This document shows, in pieces, positions 46,285-57,998 of a DNA stretch of 64,000 nt; the first letter of the stretch is position 1; the number at the start of each line of letters is the position of its first letter. The notes beneath the pieces were generated by a model, which ran no database searches, was not told where the DNA came from, and worked only from the letters and a program-made list of their open reading frames with translations. The stretch covers positions 2,948,501 through 3,012,500 of the forward strand of contig JACYXH010000091.1 in NCBI GenBank assembly GCA_026745465.1, in the 5' to 3' direction. The position numbers and the translations under genes are program-made. This DNA comes from Lota lota. Its lineage: Eukaryota; Chordata; Actinopteri; Gadiformes; Lotidae.

Positions 46285-47284
46285 GACAAGCTAGCAGAAG
46301 CTCCGTTGTTACAAGTGCCGACGGGGTGAATACCAACCGTTGTTAATAGGTTTAGGCAGATGCCCAGTTTTAAATCTACAATCCCCCAGACACACTTGTT
46401 AGTGTACGTGTAAAAGCAGATCATGCAAGGTGTTGCTGGTTGAGAGATTGGTATAAAAGGGGGAAGATGTGTGCAGCTGCTCGAAATAAGGAAAGGTACG
46501 AGATTTAAACACGCTGCACTTGGATTGTTGATTGGAGTGCGAAAAGTGTCTGCCAACAGGGATCCAGCTGAGTAGTGTGTTAGTAGGGATGTGCAGAAGT
46601 CTTTACCAGCTTTCTAACAGTTAATTATGCAGGGGATTGGTGTGAACTTTAATGAATACAGAGGGACATGTCTACGTGTAAGGATAATGATGTGAAATGT
46701 TAATGCAATGACAGAAAAACAGCTCAATACAATTTATTGTAGAATGTACACGTGTGCAACGTGGGCTTTTATCATTTTGTAAACGTTTGGTAATTTTGCT
46801 AAGCTTTCCAAACAACACAGGAAATTGCCATGAACACTGTCTAAATCAATGGCTCTGCAATCATTTGCTTTTTCCAAAATAAATATTGCAGTAGTTTAGT
46901 ATGCTGACCAACCTGTTTCCTCATATCAATGTGATCAACAGACAGTTGTTGCCAACAGAATAAATACATAATTTGCCATTTCTATTTTGATAATTTTCTC
47001 CAGTGACAACATCAAACAGAGAGTACAGTTCAACACAACAGAGTTGTTATATAATACCATTTAACCCTTTCAGATAAAGGCCTCAATTTATTAAAGAGCA
47101 ACTAATTGACAAACTGCCCACATGGTAATCAATCCCTTATCTCGTCTATACTTTTGTGTATTGATTTATTGTATGTCGGTATACTTAGAGCCCCTGCTGC
47201 AAGCAACAATATGGCGTTTGTGTGGTTAGATTAGATGTCTCTTATCTGATAAGCCCCAAAAGGTATACCAAACAAAACACTAGT

Positions 47285-47375
47285 GTTAAAGGTGATGTAG
47301 GTGAGATTTGTGAAAATTCATTCCTGGCCAATCAGGGCATCTCTTCTCTGATTGTTTTGAGGAATCCATCTGTGG
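47285..47375. repeat. Dispersed repeat with CCAATCAG...CTGATTG foldback, copy 2
   Basis: GTTAAAGGTGATGTAGGTGAG is followed by the 28-mer at 47328-47355, inverted relative to copy 1 while the upstream part keeps its orientation. Confidence 0.6.
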
Positions 47376-48661
47376 TAAGGGGGGTGTGGCTTAGCGCCGG
47401 CTGCAGACAGAAGGGGCGGAGTGGCTCAATTGGGGTCACAGACGCAGCTGTAGGGGATGAGCGCAATTAGGTAATTTACTATAAAAGACTAACATGTGTT
47501 GTGCTCTCCCCACAGTGAGGTCGGGTCCAGCCACGCGCGTGGAGGTTTTCGTTATTGTGCCGGCTCGAAGTCCGGAAAGTGATTAGTGTTAAACGTGCGC
47601 GTCCAAGAAGGACGTTGAATCTTGGTTTTGTTGCAAAGGAAAATAAAAGGACATTTCTTGCGTTAACCCTCGTTGTGTGGTTTTTACCCTGGCCTGTAGC
47701 TTGGACGTCTGCTACCCCATCTTGCTGCTTTATTATGGCAATCGTGCTCTCTTGTGCTCTTTTAATTTCTCTCTCTCTCTTTAAAACTCTCAAATCATAC
47801 CCACAGCATCTGTAAGATCTGTATTTAATTTGGGCTAACAACTCATGGAGAAAACCCACCGGGCACTTCCAGTTTGTGAGTGCTTTGTCACACGCGTGTC
47901 GTTGCATTTGCTGGTTGTCATCAATTGTCTGTAACGTACTCAACCGGTCACCGACACTTGCAGGCTAAACAGGACATACTGCTGACGGTGCTCCAACTAC
48001 AGCTACAGAAGACCATTAGCTCTAAATACGTGTCAACTCAGTGAAGCACGCAAGAGAACCAAAAATGTCCTACGCGGAGAAGAAGGGATATTAAATAGTG
48101 GTACGGTAGCTCCCATGCTACTTCTCAGCTTTGTTCTCATCGATCTTTGGGGGATGAGTTGGGGGGGTAACTAGCGCCTAAAGATTGATTGGTGAACGTA
48201 AAGAAATCTGCAACAGACGGATAAGTGCATTGTACTGAATGTTTGGCTTCCTTCTGGGGCTTCTGAATGGATACAGATGACTAGCTGAACACAGAGGAGG
48301 CTTTCTAACATTTCGGCGTATTCGCAATCTGCTCTGATTAAAATACTTTCGTGAAACATTCGGGTTCCTACAATTGCGTTTAAGAAAAAAATAAATCACG
48401 ATTGAGCGCTGCAGTTTCGCCGTTGACTCGTCGCTCTGCGGTAAAACAAAAGGTGGTTGGAAAGAAGCTGCCTTCGAAAGCAGACAAAGGGAAGACGGGG
48501 GACCTTATTTCCCGATATCAGCCATTGCAAAGAAGGGGTTTAAGTAGGATAGTCACAGGAGCGTGTCTTTCTCTCACTCTCTCTCGCTCTTTGGGTGTGC
48601 ATCCTGCACGGCCTCCACTACATTCTTTAATCAGCCCTTTGATTAAACAAGAGCGGGTTTG

Positions 48662-48665
<4 letters not shown>

Positions 48666-48711
<46 letters not shown>
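48666..48711. repeat. (AG)n
   Basis: 46 bases of pure AG. Confidence 0.96.
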
Positions 48712-48716
<5 letters not shown>

Positions 48717-48923
48717 GATCCACCTACCTCGAGCTCCTCATTCTAAGTTCACGATCAGCCACTGGAGTCAGTGAGGACTTTGTTAGGCCACAAAAAGAAA
48801 GCAGCGGACAATGTGAATACATTGATTAATGGATTCTCTATAGTAGGAAAAAGTTTTGAGTAACCACCATAGGACCTTGTTTGATGGAGCCAAATAGGAA
48901 GCTGTTGTCTATCGACGTGCAAA

Positions 48924-48949
48924 CCCCCCCCCCCCCCCCCCCCCCCCCC
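48924..48949. repeat. Poly(C), 26 bases
   Basis: C run followed directly by an A-rich stretch. Confidence 0.96.
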
Positions 48950-50655
48950 AAAGAAAAAAAAAAGAAAGTGATAAATGATAAAAAACGGAAACATTCCAAT
49001 GCGGAACAAAGTGGGCCACAAAGCCCACTTTCACAGAACAACAGTCTATTTAGAAGGTATAGTTTACTGGTATGTAGTAAAAAAGGAATTGCAACAAGAA
49101 GGTGGAGGAGGAAAATATAAAACAACGGCGCCCAATGTCCGACTTCCTATAACAATGACAATGGGGCGCCTTGCTGGAAAAGCAGCCGTTAATAGGTTGT
49201 TGCCTATCCCCTGGGGACCGCATTGACTCTCGTCTCTTATTGGCCATCCATTCAGAGGACAGCGGGGCATTCTCTTTGCCGCCAATCAGCCAATTAAAGA
49301 CTCCATAACGGGAGGCCCGCTGGCAGCCGGGAAGTCTTTACAAGTCCCGCGTCTCAGGCAGGGGAGATGACCCTGTCACGCAATCATAACCATGATGAAT
49401 ACGGCCGCAGGTTTATATGGCCGCTGTTACCATGGATACGATGGAGGTAGGGCATGGAAAAGAGGCCGGCGTGACCCTGCGCGGTATAATCTAGAGGTGC
49501 CAGATGAGGTGAAACTGTTTTGTGTTTTTTTTCCTTTCCATTGAGAAGGTAAGGTTAATAATGTGCATCAGGTTGGGGACTCAGCGGCGTAACACCTCGT
49601 GCAAACTGGATGCGTAGTTGGGTAGCAGTTCACAAGTGGACCATTCATTTCCAATGCATCGCAGCGTAGGGGTTGCAGCCTGATCTGAAGCCCTGCACGT
49701 GTTCATCCAAATTCATGAATGGAGCTCAACGCATGCAGAAAACCTGACCTATGCAGGAAACTCAGTGTTGCTGGCCTGTACAAACCAGCACTGGGTTGGG
49801 TCAACTTGCGTCAAATACGTGACGTCGACTTTTGGTGGAACCAGTACGCAGGAGGCGGGAACGTTATACAGTGACGCTATTGACTAGTGTTGGGTTGTGT
49901 CTGTCCACTATCTAAAACATCACTACATTAGGGTGCAATAAGCTTAGGTCCAGATCCACTCAATGCATCTCCCTCCTTCTTACATCTCCAGAATATGACA
50001 CAGCAAGGGGACTCAGGCATTGGTCTATTGGATCGCTGCAGAGCACTTTATCTCTCCTGTAGATGTTGGTGGTCATTCAGTGCTAGATGCATTTTAATGA
50101 CCCAATACAGCATCCAATCTAGGCAGTGTATTGTTAAGCTAGTGATTTACTGCAGTGACTTTGACAACAAACAAAGCATTTGTGTGTTTGAGCGTGTCTC
50201 TCTGCGAGTGTGTGCTTCTATGCGCTCCAGTCTATTGGACTGATCCTCTGTGTGTGTGTCTTTGTGTGTATGTGAGTACTGTTTTCAGGTGGTTGTCTGT
50301 TTACTGGTAGGTGGTGGATGCATATATATATTTTGTGTATGTCTTTTAAATTTCATTTTAATTCATTTAAACTCATTTCATCTCCATGTTTAGAGAAAGC
50401 CCACCACTGTGTATTTTTCTTATTTACGTCTCTAACAGGGACCACCCTCAGAGAACTCAGCACGGGGTACACTGCTAGTTAACTGCCAACACACTGGATC
50501 TGCCAACTCTGACATGCAAATGTGTTTTTTGCATGCACTCATGTGCAAAATGTGTTTTTAGTGTTTTAGTGAAAGTTGTTATAGAAAAGGGAACCTTTGG
50601 ATTATTGCGAGGTGGAACACAGAGCACATCGTCTTTAGACATTTATTATGTGTGT

Positions 50656-50658
<3 letters not shown>

Positions 50659-50711
<53 letters not shown>
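50659..50711. repeat. (CA)n
   Basis: About 53 bases of pure CA; a second short array lies at 50787-50823. Confidence 0.95.
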
Positions 50712-50714
<3 letters not shown>

Positions 50715-52927
50715 TCACAGGTACTGTATGGCGATCTATGTGCCATTTGTGAAAGGATGATGTCTGCATTGGGTCCCTTTTCTACACAAACACGCACACA
50801 CACATAAACACACACACACCACACAATCTTCCTACTGTAGAGTTATATGTAGCATTTGCTCCATGCTTGCTTGAAATTTTGACATCAGTGGTTTTTCTAT
50901 GTGTTTGGCGAATTGGTCGACAGAGCCAGAGTGAAAGAGATTCGAGCCAGAGATTGGACCCCTATCTGCAGCAAGGGCTGTAGCCATGGGCCACAATGAT
51001 ATGGAAGTGCAGTGGAGATACTGTAGGCCTCTTTGACCCAGAGGCAGTAAGCTCTTATCACTCTTAAGTCCCAGGGTGCGGCAAGTAATAACAAATGCAT
51101 AGTACCAAAAAGAGACTAGATCATAGAGTAGCACACACGGTCCCGTGATCACAGAGAGAGCTGAGTAATATTGTACACGCACACGTCGCTTTTGATTTCA
51201 GAGCCAATACATGTATTGTCTATCATAGAGACTGCGGGAAGACTTATTTAAACATTAAGCATTCATTCATTGATATAAAAAATATAATGCATTATGCTTT
51301 GCACAAATTAGCGGGATGGTTGCTTCATTGCTTGTATTGGTAGAAAATTCAGATCAAGCATTTACACCAGTTGGTTTTTGCATGGACGCAGTCTTTTAAT
51401 GACGGCATTCAGATGTGAGCATGGAATAACTGCATATTAAAGTAACGAAACGCATGTTGCACCTGAATGGTGCCATACATGTTATCCTTACTCCATTTGA
51501 ATCTCTTTGTCTCTATGTTAGTTGTCATTGTTGTTATCCCCCACCCACCACTGCTGCTTTCTTCTGCAGATCCTTTCGCTGTCAGAAGATGATGCCTAGC
51601 AGGTGGAGCCCGGGGTTCATGTTCATCTAGTCCTTTTATTCCCTGAAAGATGCACCCTCCACACCCCCTCAAATACACACACACCCCTCTATCCAACTCT
51701 TACTATGGCCCTTTGATGTGTCAGTTCACCGTGCTTTGCCTCGAAGAATCCTCAAGACCATACAAAACATATTTTTTATCTGAGAAGACGGAACCTTGGT
51801 TTGACAGGAGATGCCTTTCATAGATCTGAAAGCCATAGAGTGGCAGATGATACAAAATAAAGTATATATTTATAAAAGCACTTAGTGGAGCACTTTCTGT
51901 CTTCATGTGGTGGGATCAAGCCAACCGACATGAGGTCCCTATGTTGATAACCCGAGACAGACCCACGTTTCTAAAACACATTTAATTCACACCCTGCAGC
52001 GCATTACTGTTGTTTCTTTTTCTGTTGAACTCAATGGCTGCACAATCTTTTTCATTGGGAAAAGCTTGTATTAGTAGTTTTGTTCAAACATGATTAAATA
52101 AAAAGAAAAACGATGTTTTCTTTTGTTTTGGTTCATTGCGTTCAATGTAATCCAAACAGTAGTTATTCCGTGTTCAGATGTTGTAACAGCAGGCCTGCTT
52201 GACACATGATGGGACGACAGCATCTCTCGGTTATTAAGAGTGAACGCCGCTTTAAGATTGTGACATCATCTTGCTCTCTATTTCTACGCCACAAGGATTT
52301 TAACCTTTTAGCATGATTACTTAAAAGATGAAACCACAAGCAATGTTTTCTTCCTGTTGTTCTACGTAGGCCCAGCTATCTACGCTGGCTTTGGTTGTAC
52401 GCTGGTATTATGACTGAAACAAAACCTATACCTTTTTGTATGCTAAAAACCTACATCTCTGATCCCATTCTAAAGGAGACATAGTGATTCCTTACACAGA
52501 TTCCTGCTGACGAACCCTGAAATGCCCAAGCATCCCTAAACAATGTGCTCTAAATGCAGCCAATGGAAACAATTGATCGCTGTTTCTAGTTTAATATGGG
52601 TTATAAATGAATGGCTACAACATTGAATGTCAGAGAGCCTGCAGGTTATTATCTTATCTTTATGTTTCTGATAAGTAACTGAGCATGGGTCTGTGTGATT
52701 TAAAAGTGGTGTTCCACATGCCGCAGGCAACTGCTGCAATATGCAGGGGAGAAAAAACACATATCTCCCTTTGCTTAAATACATGCCAAATACACTCCAT
52801 GTCTTCCACCGTTATCCTCGTCAAGTTGTTCAGAGGAGAGTTCTACCTAGAGGGCTCTGTTTGAGGCCGCCATAGTCTCTCTAAAAGACTTGGATTGACT
52901 TGGATTGCAAAATATGGAGAAAGATTG

Positions 52928-53155
52928 AATGCTCCAGCCTACACGTCTGTACTTTAGCAGCAAAACAGATCCATGGGATTTTGACCAATCATGACACAGT
53001 TCGAAGCTCTGCAATACAATCACCTGCCAACGTTATGTTTTCAGGGCAGGATGTAGTTTCATGAACACCGTGTTGTGATTGGTCGAAATACATTGGGTCC
53101 GTTTCTGGATTTCTTGATCCGGTGACTCAAAATGTGTCTACCTAAAGTACAGAAG
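52928..53155. repeat. Short foldback repeat, copy 2 (longer, MITE-like)
   Basis: The left end (30 bp, two differences) and right end (18 bp, one difference) match copy 1 at 25031-25117. The termini TCTGTACTTTAG (52946-52957) and CTAAAGTACAGA (53142-53153) are exact inverted repeats about 185 bp apart. Confidence 0.7.
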
Positions 53156-55420
53156 AAAAATAAAGTGTGCTAGACACTCATCTGTCTTGAGAGACTAAGG
53201 GTTCTGTGTCAGCTGAATCTGTCCCCAGGTCAGTTATCCCGCCAGTGTACTCTGTGTTCATGTTGGCATCAGTGTTATCAGCTATCCAGTCAATCGCTTC
53301 CTCTTCTATTCTCAGCATCAGTCTATCGTCTACATAGACGATATTTCCCAGTACAGATTGCTCAGTGTCTGCCATACTCATCCTCACACTCATGTGCAGC
53401 TCTCCTCAGATAATCCATTACATGGTCAATGCAGGTGAGTGACGAGCTGTCTGCGTTTTCATTCTGGATGCCTCTTCATTGAGTATCACAACTATGTCCA
53501 GGTTGTTGTTCTTGGATCAGTGGGAACAGAGACAACGTCCAGCATCTATTAATTATTGACCATGAAGTAAATAGCCTAGCAGACCCACTTGGCACTTAAA
53601 TCAAACACATCTCTTAATTGCCCTAGTTTCTAATGATGACAACATACTCCTAATCGGGGAAAGTACCCCGATGTTCCTCCTAAAGACAATAGAGTGAGCT
53701 TTTATCAAATGTCCCCCAGTCCCACAGACCAGATCTATGCTGTTCCTGTGTTACTGGTATGGTTTGTGAGCTCCTCCTCATCACATCCCTTCTACAATGA
53801 GCGATCCCAGTTCACCATGCTGCAGTCATTTCTTTTATTGTTACCTTGTCATATGGACTTGGGGTGGGATTTAGTGCAAACGACGGGATTTACATCGTTT
53901 GCACGACGGTAATGCTTTTGAAGATGAAGCGCAATAAGCATTTTTGCATCAGATTTCACAGGTAATTTAGCAACCTGTGCATTAAAAGTTGAAAATATGT
54001 TAAACAATGTTTAGGGAAATGATTAAGCATGAAGAAAACAAGGATGAGAAATAGGAAAGGAACCGTTGCAGTTTAGCTGGTTCAGAAAGAGATTTCCACG
54101 TTCCATCTGCTCCAAGTAACCGGTTACAACAAATGAAATGGGTTATTGACTTTCTAACTGCCGATATACTCTGCTAATGGCTGACATGCGATAGAAAGAC
54201 CAATACCTATTATATTAAGAAGCCTGCATCAGGAGGGACTGAAACAAGCCCATGTGAACTGTGAACTAATTGACATCACCTATTAATTATCATCGGACAA
54301 AATATATGTGTGACATTTGACATTCATGTTGATTTGATATGGGATTGGATGGATGTGTTAAATCTATACATTTTACACTCTGCGTTTCCAAATCTTATTT
54401 TCCATTACTCTGATCTATGTCCATATGGTAACTGCTTTCATGGTGCCTGCGTGCCGTGATGCACAGACAGTCCACAGGTGTTTTACTGAATGATTGACAG
54501 CTTCCTAGTAAAATAATGGACAAAATGAAAACAGAGTCCTGTTGTAGGATTGGAAAAGAGAAAGTATATTCACAAGAGTCTTGTGTCTAGATTTCTGCAG
54601 CAGCAGTCTATTCTGAATTGTTCAGGCTATGACAAAGACTCAATGGATTTACAAAAGCATAACAAGCAGCATAACAAGCACGGTGTATCATGCAAGAAGC
54701 TAAGATCGGGGTTTGCAGCAAATCAACACAGTCCAAGGCGTAAGACCAGGTTTTTTTAGTCTGTGAAAATAGTATTTACAGAGCCTTAGAGTTTCTGACT
54801 TGGAAACAAACAAGATGAGAAAGTCTCTGGTGTGCTTTCCTTTTCAGGAACGTGTCGGAGGGCAGCACAGTTTTCAAGACCCACTGCAAGGGAAAGCATT
54901 TGTGATTTTAGAGCCTTTAAATAACGTTCCAATAACCATGCTCGCATCGTGCAGCTGTGTCTGATTATGATGTGCCACGCTTGTGTCCTCTTCTCACAGC
55001 TGATGCTAACCACAAGGCTTTCCAGTACACACAGGCCTACCTATTGTTTTTAGCTTGAGACGATAGAACCACCTCCATAAAAGTTGGATTACATAAAGCA
55101 TATACAGACTGTTTTAATAAACAGCACACGGACAGATGCTCTACGTGAAGGTCCTCTTAGTTTAAAGGCAAGATGTACCCCTCATAAAAAAGTATTTGGC
55201 TGTATAGTATTACTTTCCTTTCCATGAGATACTTTTGGCATTTCTATTAGCTGCCTCTATGTAGAAAGAAAGAGCAATTTGATGATGGATTGACCTTTCC
55301 TTGACTTTCATTTATACCACGCCTCCCTCCCCCCCTGCCCACTCTCTATCGTATACGCTTTGCAAACCGGGAGATTGGCCACGACTATGTGACAGTGGAG
55401 CAGCCTATCCCAGCATTCCT

Positions 55421-55454
55421 CTTCTTCTGGGAACTTTAAGTTCCCAGGAGAAGG
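55421..55454. repeat. Near-perfect palindrome
   Basis: CTTCTTCTGGGAACTT is followed almost immediately by its reverse complement AAGTTCCCAGGAGAAG with a single mismatch in the arms. Confidence 0.85.
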
Positions 55455-55584
55455 GGCTAGAAGATGGAGCAGTAGAGCTCTGCAGCTATCTATTTACATA
55501 TATTTTTATTTATTATACTGAGAAGCAGATGACCACAGGAACAAAATGTATGTCAGTCCTGGTGATGGAGGAGGTACTGCAACC

Positions 55585-55890
55585 CCACCAAACCACTGTC
55601 GATGGTTAAATAAATAAATAAACAAACAAACAAACAAATAAATAAATAAACATATATATATAAACAACCAATATGTTGTTGAGTATCCACAACTGTCCTT
55701 GTCAAGTGGCCTTTGTGTTTCTAAGTGTGAGATTTGGATCCTATAGTGAAATGTGAAAAACCTCCACCAAACCATTATCTATGGATAAATGTGGATAGCA
55801 CATGTTGTCTAGTGTCCACGACTGTCCTTGTCAAGTGGCCTTTCTCTTTTTGAAATGTGACACGTGGATCATTTTGTATGTGAAAACTGA
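55585..55890. repeat. Tandem duplication of about 127 bp, first copy interrupted by an (AAAT/AAAC)n array
   Basis: Both copies start CCACCAAACCA (55585 and 55764) and share the exact 23-mer starting ACTGTCCTTGTCAAGTGG (55692 and 55821), 129 bp apart. The first copy is about 50 bp longer because of (AAAT/AAAC)n and (AT)n sequence at about 55607-55664. Confidence 0.85.
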
Positions 55891-56981
55891 TTAAAAAAAC
55901 AAGCTACTATATGGAATTCCATGTAAACAGCCCTGTGTGCAATCACCCGGTCGAGGGCCAAAACATGTGAGATTGCGCCTAGCGTGTGACTGCCAGTGCT
56001 TATGGCCTATTGCTACGTCAAACCATGACAGGGCATGGTGTGGTGCGCTTATGTATTCTTTATTTTTGAACTGAATTAATTGCATTTTATTTGCATGGCT
56101 ATCTTAGACATTAGACTGACAAACATCACTTTAATCTCAAGCTGTGTCTTGCATTTGGAAGATGTGGCTATGTATTTATTAAGTTAGTTAGTCTTATCAG
56201 TTACAATCAGAACTACACGTCACGCAATGTATAGTAGGCTTACCAGATTTGGTAGCTATTATGGCCCAGACAGAACAGCTGTAATGTTTTTCAAATGAGG
56301 GGATACACAGAGAAAGGCATACATTGTTTAGAAGGAGATAAGGTTGGATGTAATGGCAACAATGTCATTAACCTTTTAATTATATAATTATATGAAAGAA
56401 TAAATAATAACGAATCACGCAGTTGAGAACTATGGCGATGTGTGTCCGACTCAACAACACACACACACTTAATATTTTATGTTTTATACTATAGCCTACG
56501 GTAAAATTTGATTGGTTCGTTTAAGAGACAGTTGATACATTGTTTCACACAGATGGAACACACACAATTATATCCGCTATGATGAATAAATGACGTTGAA
56601 TAATTAATTTGAGAGACATTTCATATTTTTGGTACAGGCCTACTAAATATATTGTAGGCTATATAATATATACAGACAGAACAGTTATATTTCACCTTGG
56701 TGCAGTCATGGCCGATCTCCTTCGCTTACAGCAAAGCGCTTCTATCTGGGGAAGTGCAACCTTTTCGCACGGCTGGGGTGGATCAAAAAATTGCACAAGG
56801 ACATTATTATTTACATAAATCAATTGCCTAGAATGTGCATTGTTGGGCATCGTTGCCATGACACTTTGGTGTTTCTGTCACCACTCATCTGGGATACCTG
56901 AAATCCACTCAGAGATCTGCATTCAGAGTGGGCTATGCAATCTATAACATGCATACATTCTATGGAGAAGGGGGGCGAGTT

Positions 56982-57006
56982 GGGGGGGGGGGGGGGGGGG
57001 GGGGGG
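56982..57006. repeat. Poly(G), 25 bases
   Basis: Uninterrupted G run. Confidence 0.96.
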
Positions 57007-57951
57007 TCATTGTTTACCGCTCCCCTCTTCCAGGGATGGGATTTAGAGTGGAAATATCTGTTTTCACAGCAGTAACGTTTTTAAAGATGCTTTTCAGATT
57101 GCTTTTGCTAAGCTTTTTTAGTTTTAGTTTTTAGAGGGGCGTGAGAAAAGAAACAGCTGGAGAATGTTTACTATTGCTGGGGACTTGTTCTGTCATTCAA
57201 GACACGGACCTGTGGCGCCATTATGCGGTGAATGGAACACAATGTTTACAATTTACCCATTCCTCTGAAAACAACACAACAACCCCACATAAAAAGGAAA
57301 GGAATATAAAAAACCTCACTTGCCACCAGCTGCCCTAGAAATGTCAAATTTGTCCTACATAGTGTGTCCTAAGATGATGATGGGGGAGGGGGGAATTATG
57401 CATGGAACAATCCTTCTGGCATAAGTGATCATCCACAAATTATTCCATTCAGATTCACAAGGTGGCTCGTAATTTGAGAAGTGACACCAATTTCCCACAG
57501 GCCACAGTGCACTTGCTTGACAAAAAACACTGCATCCCACTTTCCTCTATTTACTCTTAAATGCCAATGAGACGTCTTCTATGCTAATCTTGCAGGAGAG
57601 AGGGTGGTGGTGGCGTTTCATTCTGACCTCCATTTTCAGAGTATCTATCTCTTCCCGCTCTCTCATTTGCCCTCTCTCTCCCTCATCTCTGACTCAAGCC
57701 GTACACAAGTTCATCCTCTTTCTCGCGCTCGCCTTGCTCTCTCATATCTTTCTCTCCATCTCTTGCAAACATCCATGAATGCACACGCATGCATGCATAC
57801 TCACACACACGCACACACACATATTTGCGTGCAGGTAGTGTGTCATGGAGTGAAAGGAAGTTAGGAGGCAGAGTCTGCAGTTCTCATACTGTTGCCGCCT
57901 GCCATACATTTGCACCATAATGGTGGATGGTTTGCAGCACGTACATTTTCT

Positions 57952-57953
<2 letters not shown>

Positions 57954-57994
<41 letters not shown>
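57954..57994. repeat. (CT)n
   Basis: About 40 bases of pure CT. Confidence 0.95.

Positions 57995-57998
<4 letters not shown>

Noticed and set aside
45554..46556. Long minus-strand open frames of 182 and 260 codons with a 26-residue repeating protein
   Set aside because: They are translations of the 26-bp minisatellite. A unit not divisible by three stays open in all frames, and the flanks show no coding features.
47479..47943. 154-codon minus-strand frame
   Set aside because: No domain, no codon bias, and it overlaps the LTR-like segment on the other strand.
53178..53393. 71-codon minus-strand frame starting MSVRMSMADTEQ, acidic and non-repetitive
   Set aside because: A stop lies just upstream, no polyadenylation signal was seen on that strand, and I recognise no family. 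Composition alone is not enough, though a homology search would be worthwhile.
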